The position numbers were made by a program, and so were the translations under genes. From positions 992,001-1,056,000 of the forward strand of contig NZ_JAGGPL010000003.1 of the NCBI RefSeq assembly GCF_018613805.1: DNA of 64,000 nt. The letters run 5' to 3'. Below are positions 25,809 through 34,817 of this stretch, piece by piece. Numbering within the stretch: the stretch's first letter is position 1; each line of letters starts with the position of its first letter. The DNA comes from Arthrobacter sp. ISL-48. Lineage in GTDB: Bacteria > Actinomycetota > Actinomycetes > Actinomycetales > Micrococcaceae. The notes beneath the pieces were generated by a model, which saw nothing but the letters and a program-made list of their open reading frames with translations, did no database searches and was not told where the DNA came from.

Positions 25809-26048
25809 CTACTTGACTGCACCGCGCATGACTCCGGACAGTACCCAACGCTGGGCCAGGATGTAAACCACCAGCGTTGGTGCCATGGCCATAAGGTACG
25901 ACGCGAAAGCGAGGCTGTAGTTGGTGTTGAATTCGCCCTGGAAGAGCATCTGCACCACAGGAAGGGTCTGCAGGGCCGGGTCCGCGATCATCATCTGTGG
26001 CAGCAGGAAGTCATTCCATGAACCCAGGAAGGCGAAGATGCCCACCAT
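25809..26048 (-). pseudogene. 3' fragment of a second MalG-like permease
   Basis: The last 79 codons of a carbohydrate ABC permease (binding-protein-dependent transport membrane domain) without any N-terminal part. MVGIFAFLGSWNDFLLPQMM matches the corresponding region GIFTFLGQWNNFFGPLIF in the intact permease at 26100-26996, but the rest is clearly different, so it is a relic of another permease, not a copy of that one. It lies 51 bases upstream of the alpha-glucosidase gene. A truncated permease cannot assemble. Confidence 0.85.
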
Positions 26049-26099
26049 GGTGGATGAGTGTGGTTCCTGACGCCGTAATCCGGGTCCTCGGTGCGGTTG

Positions 26100-26996
26100 T
26101 TAGGATTTGGATCCGGAGAGGGCGATGCCATCGACGATCTGGCGTTGGGCGATGCCGAACATGATCAGCAACGGTGCTGCCGCCAGGGTGGTAGCGGCCA
26201 TGAGGGCGGTCCAGTCAGCGCCGTACTGGCCCTTGAACTGGTTCACCAGCAGCGGGAGTGTGAAGTTCGCGTCGCTGTTGAGGAAGATCAGCGGGCCGAA
26301 GAAGTTGTTCCACTGCCCCAGGAAAGTGAAGATTCCCAGCGCGGTGAGCGGGGTGCGCAGCAGCGGCAGGATCATGGTGGTGAAGATCCGGAAGCGGCTC
26401 GCACCGTCCAGTTCGGCTGCCTCCTCAAGCTCCTTCGGGATGCCTTTAACGTACTGGCGCAGGAGGAACACTCCGAAAGCGTTGAAGAGTGCGGCAGGTA
26501 CGATCAGTGCTGCGTGGGTGTCGACCCAGCCGAGCCATCCCATGATGATGTAGAGCGGGATGATGGTCAGCTGGGCCGGAACCATCATTGTCGCCAGGAA
26601 CACCATGAACAGGGGCTTGCTTCCGCGGAATTCGATTCGGGCAAAGGCGTAAGCGGCCATGCATGAGGTGAGCAGGGAAACCGCGGTGACGGTTACTGCA
26701 ATGTAGGTACTGTTCCAGAAACCGCGAATGAAGTCGGCACCTGCGAAGGCTTTCTCATAACCCTCCGTGGTCCATTGGAGCGGGAACAAGGCCGGGGGCT
26801 GCGCAAAGATCTCGGTCAGCGGTTTGAATGAAGACAGCAGCATCCAGAGGAATGGCAGGGCCATGAGGATTGCGCAGGCAGCCAGTACCCCGTGAAGGAT
26901 GGTCCGGCCAGCGATACGCCGCGGGTGCAACCCCCGGCGCTTCGGATCCTCGCTCGCGCTCCGGCGGCTGTTTCGGATAGTGGTGGAAGTGCTCAT
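26100..26996 (-). CDS. carbohydrate ABC transporter permease, MalG-like
   Basis: A 298-residue inner-membrane protein with six predicted helices and the EAA loop EELEEAAELDGASRFRIFTT that contacts the ATPase. It forms the importer with the MalF-like gene upstream and the solute-binding protein. The ATG start overlaps the stop of that gene (ATGA), so the two are coupled. As usual for actinobacterial sugar importers, no ATPase gene is in the operon; a shared MsiK-type ATPase encoded elsewhere is likely. Confidence 0.92.
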   Translation of the reverse strand: MSTSTTIRNSRRSASEDPKRRGLHPRRIAGRTILHGVLAACAILMALPFLWMLLSSFKPLTEIFAQPPALFPLQWTTEGYEKAFAGADFIRGFWNSTYIAVTVTAVSLLTSCMAAYAFARIEFRGSKPLFMVFLATMMVPAQLTIIPLYIIMGWLGWVDTHAALIVPAALFNAFGVFLLRQYVKGIPKELEEAAELDGASRFRIFTTMILPLLRTPLTALGIFTFLGQWNNFFGPLIFLNSDANFTLPLLVNQFKGQYGADWTALMAATTLAAAPLLIMFGIAQRQIVDGIALSGSKS

Positions 26997-27931
26997 TCTG
27001 CGTAGTGGACCCATCTCTTTTGGACTGCCAGCTGCAGAGCGGTAATGCCGAGCAGGGACAGCAGGAGCAGGAATGCCAAGGCGGATGCCTGGCCGAAATT
27101 AAACTCGCGGAAGGCGATCTGGACGATTTCGTACACAATCGTGCGGGCCGCCTCAGGAGCGTTGCTGTCCATGAAGACGTAGATGTAATCGAAGATCTGG
27201 AATGAACCGATGATCGAGGTGATCGAGAGGAACAGGATGGTAGGGGACAGCAGCGGAATAGTGACGTGCACAAGCTTCTGCCACCCGCTGCAGCCGTCCA
27301 GCTCGGCCGCTTCCAGGAAGGAAGAGCCGATGCTCTGCAGTCCTGCCATGAACATCACCAGCTGGTAGCCCAGGCCTTGCCAGATTGCCACGATAGCGAA
27401 GGCTGGGATGACGAAATTGGGGTCCTGCAGCCAGTCCGGGGACTGAATGCCAATGCTGCGCAAAGCGTTGCTGACCGGGCTGATCTCCGAGTTAAACAGC
27501 CACAACCAGATCGCAGCAACCGCCACCGAAGACGTGACCAAGGGTGCCACGAGACAAAGCCGGTAGACCGAAAGCATTTTGCCTGCCTTCTGCATCAGCA
27601 GGGCAAAGACAAAGCTTGAAATCATCAGGCCCGGCACCTGCAGCGCCGTAAACCATACCGTGTTCAGGACCGAGCGCTGGATCCGCGGGTTAGACAGCAC
27701 CTCGGCGAAGTTCCCGAACCCGGCAAACGCCGCGGTACCGAAGCCATCCCAGTCGCTGAAGGCCAACACCAGTGCAAACACCAACGGTCCGACCATGAAG
27801 GCGGCCAGCCCGACTAGTTGCGGCGACAGAAAGACCAGCGCGGCGATTGTGTCCTTGCGTCGTCGCGACATACCGCGTCTAGAGGACTGGGCAACCCGTG
27901 CCTGCGCGGGGGCGGCGGTCAGCGTGCTCAC
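26993..27931 (-). CDS. sugar ABC transporter permease, MalF-like
   Basis: A 312-residue inner-membrane protein with six helices after a basic N-terminus (SSRRGMSRRRKDTIAALVFL). The EAA loop is SSFLEAAELDGCSGWQKLVH. It pairs with the MalG-like subunit downstream and overlaps both neighbours by four bases, so the three importer genes are one operon. Confidence 0.92.
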   Translation of the reverse strand: MSTLTAAPAQARVAQSSRRGMSRRRKDTIAALVFLSPQLVGLAAFMVGPLVFALVLAFSDWDGFGTAAFAGFGNFAEVLSNPRIQRSVLNTVWFTALQVPGLMISSFVFALLMQKAGKMLSVYRLCLVAPLVTSSVAVAAIWLWLFNSEISPVSNALRSIGIQSPDWLQDPNFVIPAFAIVAIWQGLGYQLVMFMAGLQSIGSSFLEAAELDGCSGWQKLVHVTIPLLSPTILFLSITSIIGSFQIFDYIYVFMDSNAPEAARTIVYEIVQIAFREFNFGQASALAFLLLLSLLGITALQLAVQKRWVHYAE

Positions 27932-29253
27932 TTCGTCGACTCCACCAGCCGGGTGACCGCAGAGCTGAAAGACGCCGCCGTCGTCGAGGAATCCTTGAAC
28001 AGCTTGTCGACCAGAAGGGGCAGTTCAGTCGCGGTTTTCGAATTGCCGACGAAAGCACGGGGAATGGCGTATCCGTTGGCCACAACATCGTTGAACCACT
28101 GGCCGTGCACCGGCACGCCGCCCTCTGTGGCGATCTCGTCCAGTCCCTTGATTGATGGCACGGCGTTACCGCCACCGGAGAGCCGGAATTTCTGACCGTC
28201 GCGGCTGACGTAGTTGCCGATCAGCTCTAGGCCTTTTTCTCGGTTTTTGGCCTTGGTATTGAGGGCAATGGCCGCCGCAGCGACCGGTACCGGCACGATG
28301 TCCTTGCCCGAGGACGAGGGGACAGGGGCGATGTCATAACCGAATTTGACCTCCTTCAGCGTCGGCAGGGCCCAACGGCCGACATTGTTTAAGGCGAGTT
28401 GGCCGGCAAGGAAAAGGGCGTCCCCGCTTTGGCCCTTAGGCAGGGAACCTGCATAGGTGACGTTGCCGGACCTGAACTGTTCAAGCAGCCATTCCAGTCC
28501 CTCCTGGGCCTTGGGATCGTCGGCAAAAACCAGCTTGCCGGACTCGTCGATCAATTGACCACCGGACATGGTAGTGGCCCAGCACCAGTTGAACCACCAG
28601 TTGGACAGGATCAGCCCCTTCTTGCCGGAAGCGCGGACCTTGCCCAGCAGATCCTCCAGCGCGTCCGGAGTCCAAGTTCCTGCCTCGAAAAGCTGTGAGG
28701 GATCCTGGGACACCCCTGCGGCGGAGAGAACGTCCTTGTTGAACCAGAGCACAGAAGGATTGCAATCCACCGGGATGCCGAAAATCCCGGCGCTGCCATC
28801 GGCAGGCTTGCACCACTGGTACAGATCCTCCGGGAAGTCGTCAAGCTTGATGGGGGCATTCCCGCCGTTGAGGTATTCGGTCAAGTCCGAGATTTGCTTG
28901 GCATCAATCATTTTGGCCATATCGGCATCGCCCACGTAGAAGGCATCGGGGGCAGCACCGCCCGCAAGCTGTGAGAGCATCTTGGCCTGATAGTCGCCGA
29001 CGACGGCCTGAAAGTTGACTTTGGCGTTGATTTTCTTGCCGAGCTCGGTGGCGAACTGCTTATAGCGTTCATCCTCGCCGGGGTTGGCCCATGCTGCCCA
29101 GGAAACACTACCTCCGGTGCCGGATCCGCCGGAGGTGGGACCGCCACCGCAGGCCGCCAGTGCCGGGGCGGCTGCCAGGCCCAGCGCACCCAACATACCG
29201 GTCCGCAACACGGCACGGCGGTCAACAGAACGTGAGAAGAGGGAGTCAGACAT
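27928..29253 (-). CDS. sugar ABC transporter substrate-binding lipoprotein
   Basis: About 441 residues. The signal begins with SVDRRAVLRTGMLGALGLAA, which contains twin arginines, and ends with the lipobox LAAC, so export by Tat or Sec and acylation are both plausible. The mature part is a group 1 extracellular solute-binding protein (VSWAAWANPGEDERYKQFAT, PDAFYVGDADMAKMID, NPSVLWFNKDVLSAAG). The preferred start is ATG 29253, with AAAGGA nine bases before the second ATG; ATG 29262 is also in frame. It is the first gene of the importer operon, and its promoter holds the ROK-type operator. Confidence 0.9.
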   Translation of the reverse strand: MSDSLFSRSVDRRAVLRTGMLGALGLAAAPALAACGGGPTSGGSGTGGSVSWAAWANPGEDERYKQFATELGKKINAKVNFQAVVGDYQAKMLSQLAGGAAPDAFYVGDADMAKMIDAKQISDLTEYLNGGNAPIKLDDFPEDLYQWCKPADGSAGIFGIPVDCNPSVLWFNKDVLSAAGVSQDPSQLFEAGTWTPDALEDLLGKVRASGKKGLILSNWWFNWCWATTMSGGQLIDESGKLVFADDPKAQEGLEWLLEQFRSGNVTYAGSLPKGQSGDALFLAGQLALNNVGRWALPTLKEVKFGYDIAPVPSSSGKDIVPVPVAAAAIALNTKAKNREKGLELIGNYVSRDGQKFRLSGGGNAVPSIKGLDEIATEGGVPVHGQWFNDVVANGYAIPRAFVGNSKTATELPLLVDKLFKDSSTTAASFSSAVTRLVESTK

Positions 29254-29311
29254 CGATGTCATTCCTTTCGCTAGGCGGTGGCCAACGGGCAGGCCAAACC
29301 GCGAAGCATTT

Positions 29312-29341
29312 TATATTTTTAGTAAATTTAGTGCCCGTCAA
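29312..29341 (-). promoter_or_regulatory. promoter of the sugar importer operon
   Basis: On the minus strand TTGACG (29336-29341) and AATATA (29312-29317) are separated by 18 bases; the alternative AAATAT gives 17. The space between them is filled by the ROK-type operator, the layout of a repressed promoter. Confidence 0.55.
29319..29333. promoter_or_regulatory. ROK-type operator in the importer promoter
   Basis: CACTAAATTTACTAA on the minus strand is an imperfect palindrome around AAATTT. It shares ACTAAATTT with the palindrome at 33223-33239 next to the ROK regulator gene, and lies in the spacer of the importer promoter. Confidence 0.55.
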
Positions 29342-29763
29342 AAGCATGAGGTGAGGCAGGCCACAAAGTCAAGGCTTCGAGGGGTTAAGACTTCTAGATG
29401 AAGTTCGGGCCCGAAAATAGGGGCCAGACCTCAAGAGGTGCCCATTCAGGACAGAGGGGAAGCCAGGGAATGGCTGAGGCCGTGCCATGGGGCAAGAGGC
29501 TGCCACAGCCCATCCACGGCTGTGCGTCTCGGTAGTTCAGAACCGGCGGCTTTATGGCAAAATTCGCCCAGCCTGATTGCCTGGGTGCGACGCTCTGCAT
29601 CCTGTAGGGGGTTCTTCTGGTCGCCGCAGCGACCAAAACATTCTCGAGTTCCGCCAACATGTGCATCGCTAGCGGCGGCGGGACGCAACCGTCCTTCCCT
29701 TGGCGCCTGGTGCGGGGTATCTATGGGCTGGTAGTGGCGGGCTGGTGATGTGAATATGACCGG

Positions 29764-29972
29764 TCATGTCTCGTCGTGTTCTCTTACCCAGCCATAAGGG
29801 ACCTCTGCGGTGATGGCGACGGTGAAGTGTGCGGGCGAGTGCCTGGTGACAAGCACCCCTCCGCTCCGTTCCCTTGTCGCCATGCTCATGACGGTGTCGA
29901 TCGCTCATTAAGCCGGACGTCCACGTCCCTCTTGGTGCAGGTCTCGGCCGAGATACGGATAACCAGTTGCAT
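29764..29972 (-). pseudogene. frameshifted small protein gene
   Basis: After AAGGGAAA and ATG 29972 one frame gives MQLVIRISAETCTKRDVDVR and stops after 28 residues. A -1 shift near 29890 opens a frame that ends GVLVTRHSPAHFTVAITAEV and PYGWVREHDET with stop at 29764. The joined product would be about 69 residues of mixed alpha/beta character. The good ribosome site and the protein-like character of both halves suggest a small gene inactivated by a single frameshift; sequencing error is an alternative. Family unknown to me. Confidence 0.35.
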
Positions 29973-30000
29973 ATGAGTGTTTCCCTTTTCACTACAGGGG

Positions 30001-30029
30001 CAAGGGGCCGGCAGAGCGACTCTGCCGGC
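30001..30029 (-). terminator. terminator of the pullulanase gene
   Basis: A stem of 14-15 base pairs with a single bulge and a five-base loop (about 30001-30031), located nine bases after the pullulanase stop on the minus strand. The T-run is weak, so it may act with Rho or as a 3' end stabiliser. Confidence 0.5.
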
Positions 30030-30037
30030 CCTTGCGT

Positions 30038-33000
30038 TTACTTGGCTTGGAAGACGGTTACGGTGCGGGCGGGGACGGTGAATGAACCGCTGGCGGGATC
30101 ATAGGCTGCCGTCTTCACAATCGGGTCAGTGCCCGAGGCCTGGACCGGGTGAAGGCTGTACCTCGCGCCCGCTGTGCCCGGAACGGTCTGGGTAGCCGGC
30201 TTGTCCGAGGCATTGAAGATGACGACCATGCCCTTGACGTCCTTGTCGACGTCAGAGCCCACGGTGTCGTCCAGTCGCATCACCACAACCCCGGGAGCCT
30301 GGTCTGGGCCGGCCGAGGGGAAGGAGAGCTTTTGTTGGATGAGTTTGGCGTCCCCAAGGTGGAACAGCAGAGAGCTCCTGCGGATTTCGAGCAGCTCTTC
30401 GGCGCGCTCACGAGCGGCGGCGATATGTACCGGCTGCGGGACCAGCTTCGGGTCTGCAAGCAGGGGCTTCATGTAGGGATATTTGTCCCTGTTGTCGCGC
30501 TCAGGCGGTAGGCCCCGGGCGAACCCGTTCGTGGTACCGGTGTGATCCAGCACGTTGAACCAGTCACCGGAGTCGTAGCTGTTTCGGTCCAGGGACTTGC
30601 TGCGCAGGTTTTCTGCGCCTGCTTGCCAGAACGATACGCCTTGGCCGAAGGCCGTGGTGCTCAGGGCGAGGGTGTTCATCCGGATGCGATCCTCCATGGA
30701 GGTTCTCTGGGGAAGCTTCAGCGTCAGTGCGTCGAAGAGGGTCTCATTGTCGTGCGCGTCAACGTAGGTGATCGCTTCAGAGGGGTCCGCCGTGTACCCG
30801 GCGGGCTTGCCCCCATAGACGACGTCCGAGCCCTTTACGGTGACCCCGGTTCGGTCAATGAATGAGTAGTCCTTGAGGTTTCCGGTGAGGCCGACTTTGA
30901 GCTGGTCCTGGGCGAGCAGGAGCGTGGCCCGCTGTTCCTGCGGGCTTCCGTTGGCCGGGGACAGATTCGGATCGGTAAAGAGCCCGGAGGCGAAGCCCTG
31001 GATGCGCGGGTCCTCGTCAAAGGGGGTACCTCCGCGGACGGCGTCGCGTTGCCGGTCGTTGAAGGTGCCGATTCCCGTGCCGGCCATGTTCTGCTGAGTG
31101 GCCTGGACGAAGCGTGCGCCGTTAGCGACTTCCCCGAAATCCCAGCCTTCCCCGTAGAGGTAGATGTTCTTTCCGTCCACTCCGTCGCGCTGGAGTGTCA
31201 GCATGTCCAGAGCTGCCCTGACATCGAGGAGGTTCTGCTTGGTGTGGTGTCCCATCAGGTCAAAGCGGAATCCGTCCAGTTTGTATGTCTTGGCCAGCGT
31301 GACGAGGGAATCGACCGTGAGCTTGCCCATCATGGTGTTTTCCGTTGCAGTGTTGGCGCAGCAGGTTGAAGTCTCCACGGCGCCGGTGGTCGGGTTGAGC
31401 CTGTGGTAGTAGCCCGGGACGATGCGGTCCAGGTTATGGGAGGAGTTCTGTCCGGCGCCGGAAGTGTGGTTGTAGACGACATCCTGGATCACGCGGGCCC
31501 CTGCTTTGTTTAGCCCTGCGACCATTTCACGGAATTCGAGGGTTCGGACGGCGCCCTCGGGATTGGTGGCGTAGGACCCCTCCGGGGTTGTGTAGTGCAG
31601 TGGGTCATAACCCCAGTTGAACCCGTCCTTGGCGGCAACGGCGCCTACGCAGGCCTGCTGTTCTTCACTGGCTGGGGGAAGGGCCGGCAGATCACAGTGC
31701 GGTTCCTGTTGCAGCTCGCGACGTTCATCGATGGTGGCCATGTCATTCACCGGGAGAAGGTGGACGGCGTTGATGCCAGACTTGGTCATTTCCTGCAGGT
31801 GGTGCATGCCGTCACTGTCTTGGTGAGTGAAAGCCTTATAGGTTCCACGGTCCGAGGACGGCACGGTCTTGTCTGCGATAGAAAAGTCACGGACGTGCAG
31901 TTCGTAGATCGAGAGGTCCTCGGGTTTTTCGACGACAGGCTTGGCGATGTTTTCCCAGTCGGCGGGAGCCAAGGCCGGGTCGCCCAGATTCACGAGGAAA
32001 CTGCGTTCGGAGTTCGTTGACAATCCCACACTGTAAGGATCGGTGACGAAGTTCTTCTCGACTTTGCCTGTCTCGGGGACGAAAACTTCCACTTCGAAGA
32101 GATAGTAGTCACCCTTCCATCCCTTGTCGCCTAGGACTGACCAGACGCCGTCTCGGCCGTCTTTCATAGGGACGCTGGCTTTGGGCTCCCCGCCGGATCC
32201 GTTGGCGTAGACCTGGAGTGTCACGTTGCGCGCGGTGGGCGCCCAAAGGGACAGCTCCGGCCGATCGCTCTTCCAGCGCAGCCCGAGGTCCTGCTTTGCA
32301 GCCGAGGCATACACCTCATCCAGGACCCCGGGGATCTGAAGGCCGGTCGTTGCGACGGTTTTGCCTGCCGCGTCCTGGGCAGACAGAATTAGCTGGCCCT
32401 TGAGAAGTTCCCGCGCTTCCCGTGCTGCGTCCGCGTGCAGTTTCATTACCGTGGACCCGGCCAGGTGCGGATATTTCGCAGCCAACGCGCCGTCAAGTCC
32501 CCCAGGCTGGAGGCTAAGCGGCTTGGCCTTTCCGCCGCGTATGTTCCCGTCCGAGACTGTAAGGCCGCCGTTTGCGGCAGTGTAGAGCGCGAATGAAGTC
32601 GCCTGGGCCGGGTCAAGTCCCTTCCACGCAATCGTGTCCGACGTGAGCCAGTGTCCTGCAGAGGGACCGCCCAAGGACTCAGGCAAGTCGTCACTTAAAC
32701 GGTGCGTGCTGTGGTCGTAAGTGAACGTCACCGGTCCTCCCGGTGCCTGGACCGGGATGTTCGCACCACCGGCAATTCCATCCGCACCATAGTTCTCTGC
32801 CCAGGAGTCGTTTAGGGCAGCCTTGACTTCATAACTTCCGGCCGGAACGTCGAAGGTCGCTTGGTAAATACCTTCCGTGCCCGGGACAGGCTGAAGCCGT
32901 GTAGCCGCACATTCCAGCTGCCATTCCCCTGCACACCCCAGTTCATCCTGAAGCGACCCGACAAGAGTCACGGAGCTTGGCAACTCTGTATGCGCCGCAA

Positions 33001-33109
33001 TCGCAGGTAGAGCCATACCGGCGAGAGCGGCGGGAATGCTGGTGCCGATAGCCAAAGCCGATAACAGCGCTTTCCGCCTGCGGCCGCTCATCGAGACTTG
33101 TTGGATCAA
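30038..33109 (-). CDS. pulA: secreted pullulanase-type alpha-1,6-glucosidase, GH13
   Basis: About 1023 residues. The signal peptide MSGRRRKALLSALAIGTSIP ends with ALPAIAA, so the enzyme is exported. Next is one starch-binding-like X25 module (SVTLVGSLQDELGCAGEW to SYEVKAALNDSWAENYGADG), then N-terminal pullulanase beta domains (ELSLWAPTARNVTLQVYANG) and a GH13 catalytic barrel with FNWGYDPLHYTTPEGSY, DVVYNHTSG, GFRFDLMGHH (nucleophile Asp) and IYLYGEGWDFG (acid Glu). It debranches alpha-1,6 links in pullulan, amylopectin or glycogen. I choose TTG 33109 because GGAGG lies six bases before it; the ATG at 33091 is the alternative. Its product feeds the importer beside it. Confidence 0.92.
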   Translation of the reverse strand: MIQQVSMSGRRRKALLSALAIGTSIPAALAGMALPAIAAHTELPSSVTLVGSLQDELGCAGEWQLECAATRLQPVPGTEGIYQATFDVPAGSYEVKAALNDSWAENYGADGIAGGANIPVQAPGGPVTFTYDHSTHRLSDDLPESLGGPSAGHWLTSDTIAWKGLDPAQATSFALYTAANGGLTVSDGNIRGGKAKPLSLQPGGLDGALAAKYPHLAGSTVMKLHADAAREARELLKGQLILSAQDAAGKTVATTGLQIPGVLDEVYASAAKQDLGLRWKSDRPELSLWAPTARNVTLQVYANGSGGEPKASVPMKDGRDGVWSVLGDKGWKGDYYLFEVEVFVPETGKVEKNFVTDPYSVGLSTNSERSFLVNLGDPALAPADWENIAKPVVEKPEDLSIYELHVRDFSIADKTVPSSDRGTYKAFTHQDSDGMHHLQEMTKSGINAVHLLPVNDMATIDERRELQQEPHCDLPALPPASEEQQACVGAVAAKDGFNWGYDPLHYTTPEGSYATNPEGAVRTLEFREMVAGLNKAGARVIQDVVYNHTSGAGQNSSHNLDRIVPGYYHRLNPTTGAVETSTCCANTATENTMMGKLTVDSLVTLAKTYKLDGFRFDLMGHHTKQNLLDVRAALDMLTLQRDGVDGKNIYLYGEGWDFGEVANGARFVQATQQNMAGTGIGTFNDRQRDAVRGGTPFDEDPRIQGFASGLFTDPNLSPANGSPQEQRATLLLAQDQLKVGLTGNLKDYSFIDRTGVTVKGSDVVYGGKPAGYTADPSEAITYVDAHDNETLFDALTLKLPQRTSMEDRIRMNTLALSTTAFGQGVSFWQAGAENLRSKSLDRNSYDSGDWFNVLDHTGTTNGFARGLPPERDNRDKYPYMKPLLADPKLVPQPVHIAAARERAEELLEIRRSSLLFHLGDAKLIQQKLSFPSAGPDQAPGVVVMRLDDTVGSDVDKDVKGMVVIFNASDKPATQTVPGTAGARYSLHPVQASGTDPIVKTAAYDPASGSFTVPARTVTVFQAK

Positions 33110-33222
33110 CGTTGACCTCCTGACCAAGCCCACACTGGGGCCCGGAAGATGTGAGTAAGGGGAACCGTAATGACTACGCGACTCCTCCAAGGGGAGTCCA
33201 GGAAACAGTCCGATTTAATTCC

Positions 33223-33239
33223 GGACCAAAATTTAGTCC
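33223..33239. promoter_or_regulatory. ROK-type palindromic operator
   Basis: GGACCAAAATTTAGTCC is a 17-base palindrome with one mismatched pair, located between the divergent pullulanase and ROK genes. TATTAT at 33246-33251 is a possible -10 box of the ROK gene just beside it. It is related to the importer operator at 29319-29333. Confidence 0.6.
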
Positions 33240-33280
33240 TTCAAGTATTATGTGCATAACTCAGAGAGAGGTCAATACCC

Positions 33281-34525
33281 ATGTCTTCTGTGATCTCAAC
33301 AGCCGGGCCTCAACTGCTGCGCAGAGCAAGCGCCAGTGCGGTTCTGGACTTCATCCGAGCTTCGCGTGCAGTGACAGTTACTGAGGTCATGCAGGCAACT
33401 GGACTCGCACGGGCCACCGCCATATCGGTGTGCGAGGAGCTGATGGAACGCGGTTGGATCAGGGAACTGGAGAACCAGCGCGCCTTCGGCGAGTACCAGA
33501 AAGGCCGGCCGGCCCGCCGGTTCGAGCTCAACGAAAGTGCCGGTTACGTCATGGGCGTGGACGTGGGAATCGCAAAGGCCACTGCCGTGGTATCAAACCT
33601 CCGGGGGGAAACTGTCGGAAGGTCCAGTCAACCATTCCCCGGCGTCCAAATCAGGGCCGAGGAGCGCATCCCCGGCCAGATGACTGCCGAGGAACGTCTT
33701 GCCGTCATCGATCGGACGGCGATGACGGCCCTTCAAAACGCAGGTGTTTCTGCCGACAAGGTGCTTACTGTGAGCGTGGGAATCGCAGCACCTGTTGACC
33801 GAAACGGTGAGGTGTTGGCCACCCAACGCTTCTGGGAGCTTTTTGATGTAGACATCAAAGCCGCTTTTCAGGACCTCCACGGCTGGACCGTGATGCTGGA
33901 AAACGATGCAAACCTTGCTGCCTTGGGTGAACGCTGGCGCGGCGCCTCTGCCGGCGTGGACGACGTCGTGGTGATCCTCTCCAGCGAACGCTTCGGTTCG
34001 GGAGTCATCGACGGCGGGCGACTCCTGCACGGCAGTCACGGCGGTGCCGGCGAGTTGGCGTTCCTGAAGCAGGTCGAAGGTGTAGGCGATACCTTCGGTA
34101 TCGCCCTCATGGCCAGAACATGGGCCATTGAAGCCCTGGCAGGCAAAGCCAAGACATCCCTACGAACGCATGCCCAGGAGGGCGTCGAAGCCGAACATGT
34201 TTTCGCCGCAGCGGCGGATGGGGACGATGTGGCCGTAAAAATCCTGGACCGTCTCGCGGACAGGATGGCCAGGGTCATCGGAGCGGTGGCCACCATCTTC
34301 AACCCGGAACTGGTCGTTATCGGCGGCGCCGTGGCTAAGTCCGCCGGGGTGCTGCTTGAGCCCATCGCCGAGCGACTGAAAGAATTTACGGCGACCCCGC
34401 CGCGGATCGCCGTTTCTCCGCTAGAAGATTCGATAGTTGCTGTAGGTGCCACGAGGAGCGCCTTGGACTATGTGGAGAAAAACAGCCTGGACCTTGTGCT
34501 GCGCACTCAGGAGATAGCTGATTAA
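33281..34525 (+). CDS. ROK-family transcriptional repressor
   Basis: A 414-residue regulator. A winged helix occupies residues 10-75 (VTVTEVMQATGLARATAISV with the recognition helix), and a ROK sugar-kinase-like domain follows from about 85 (GYVMGVDVGIAKATAVVSNL, VSVGIAAPVD, ENDANLAALGERWRG, HGGAGELAFL). The zinc-binding CxCGxxGC motif of many ROK repressors and kinases is absent, as is common in sugar regulators of this lineage. It is divergent from the pullulanase gene across the operator and likely represses that gene and the importer until a glucan-derived sugar binds. Confidence 0.9.
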   Translation: MSSVISTAGPQLLRRASASAVLDFIRASRAVTVTEVMQATGLARATAISVCEELMERGWIRELENQRAFGEYQKGRPARRFELNESAGYVMGVDVGIAKATAVVSNLRGETVGRSSQPFPGVQIRAEERIPGQMTAEERLAVIDRTAMTALQNAGVSADKVLTVSVGIAAPVDRNGEVLATQRFWELFDVDIKAAFQDLHGWTVMLENDANLAALGERWRGASAGVDDVVVILSSERFGSGVIDGGRLLHGSHGGAGELAFLKQVEGVGDTFGIALMARTWAIEALAGKAKTSLRTHAQEGVEAEHVFAAAADGDDVAVKILDRLADRMARVIGAVATIFNPELVVIGGAVAKSAGVLLEPIAERLKEFTATPPRIAVSPLEDSIVAVGATRSALDYVEKNSLDLVLRTQEIAD

Positions 34526-34720
34526 GATGCGAATCATGTCAGGGCTGCGCTGAGGGAGCCGAGGGTATCCTCCCACCGGGAGTGCATGAGCCTGGACGGG
34601 GGTGTTGCATGGCGTGCGGTGGTGCCAGGCCGCTTCGACGGGAAGCCGGCGGGCGTGGGTGTTTCCGGTTTTCGTGATCGAGCCCACGGACCTGGATGTG
34701 CCCGAGGAATGCTCACTGGC

Positions 34721-34804
34721 GACTCGATCGTGACCGTGGGCGCAGTCAGGTGTGCCCTGGACTACGTGGAGAATAACACCCTGGACCTGGAGTTGAAGGC
34801 CTGA
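34721..34804 (+). pseudogene. 3' relic of a second ROK regulator gene
   Basis: The plus frame reads DSIVTVGAVRCALDYVENNT and LDLELKA before a stop, matching the C-terminus DSIVAVGATRSALDYVEKNS of the intact ROK gene 280 bases upstream. Only the last 28 codons are recognisable. The sequence differs enough from the intact gene to be from another ROK gene and not from a fresh duplication. Confidence 0.85.
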
Positions 34805-34817
34805 ACCTCCACCCCTG

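Larger units (their letters stand above)
29254..30037. other. 784-base region between importer operon and pullulanase
   Basis: This is the longest gap in the window. It holds the importer promoter and operator (29312-29341), a likely frameshifted small gene (29764-29972) and the terminator of the pullulanase gene (30001-30029). Bases 29400-29750 contain no recognisable gene; their composition is close to that of the neighbourhood. Confidence 0.5.

Noticed and set aside
33110..33190. A longer N-terminus for the pullulanase
   Set aside because: The extension lies before a GGAGG site and would put about 30 non-hydrophobic residues before the signal peptide.
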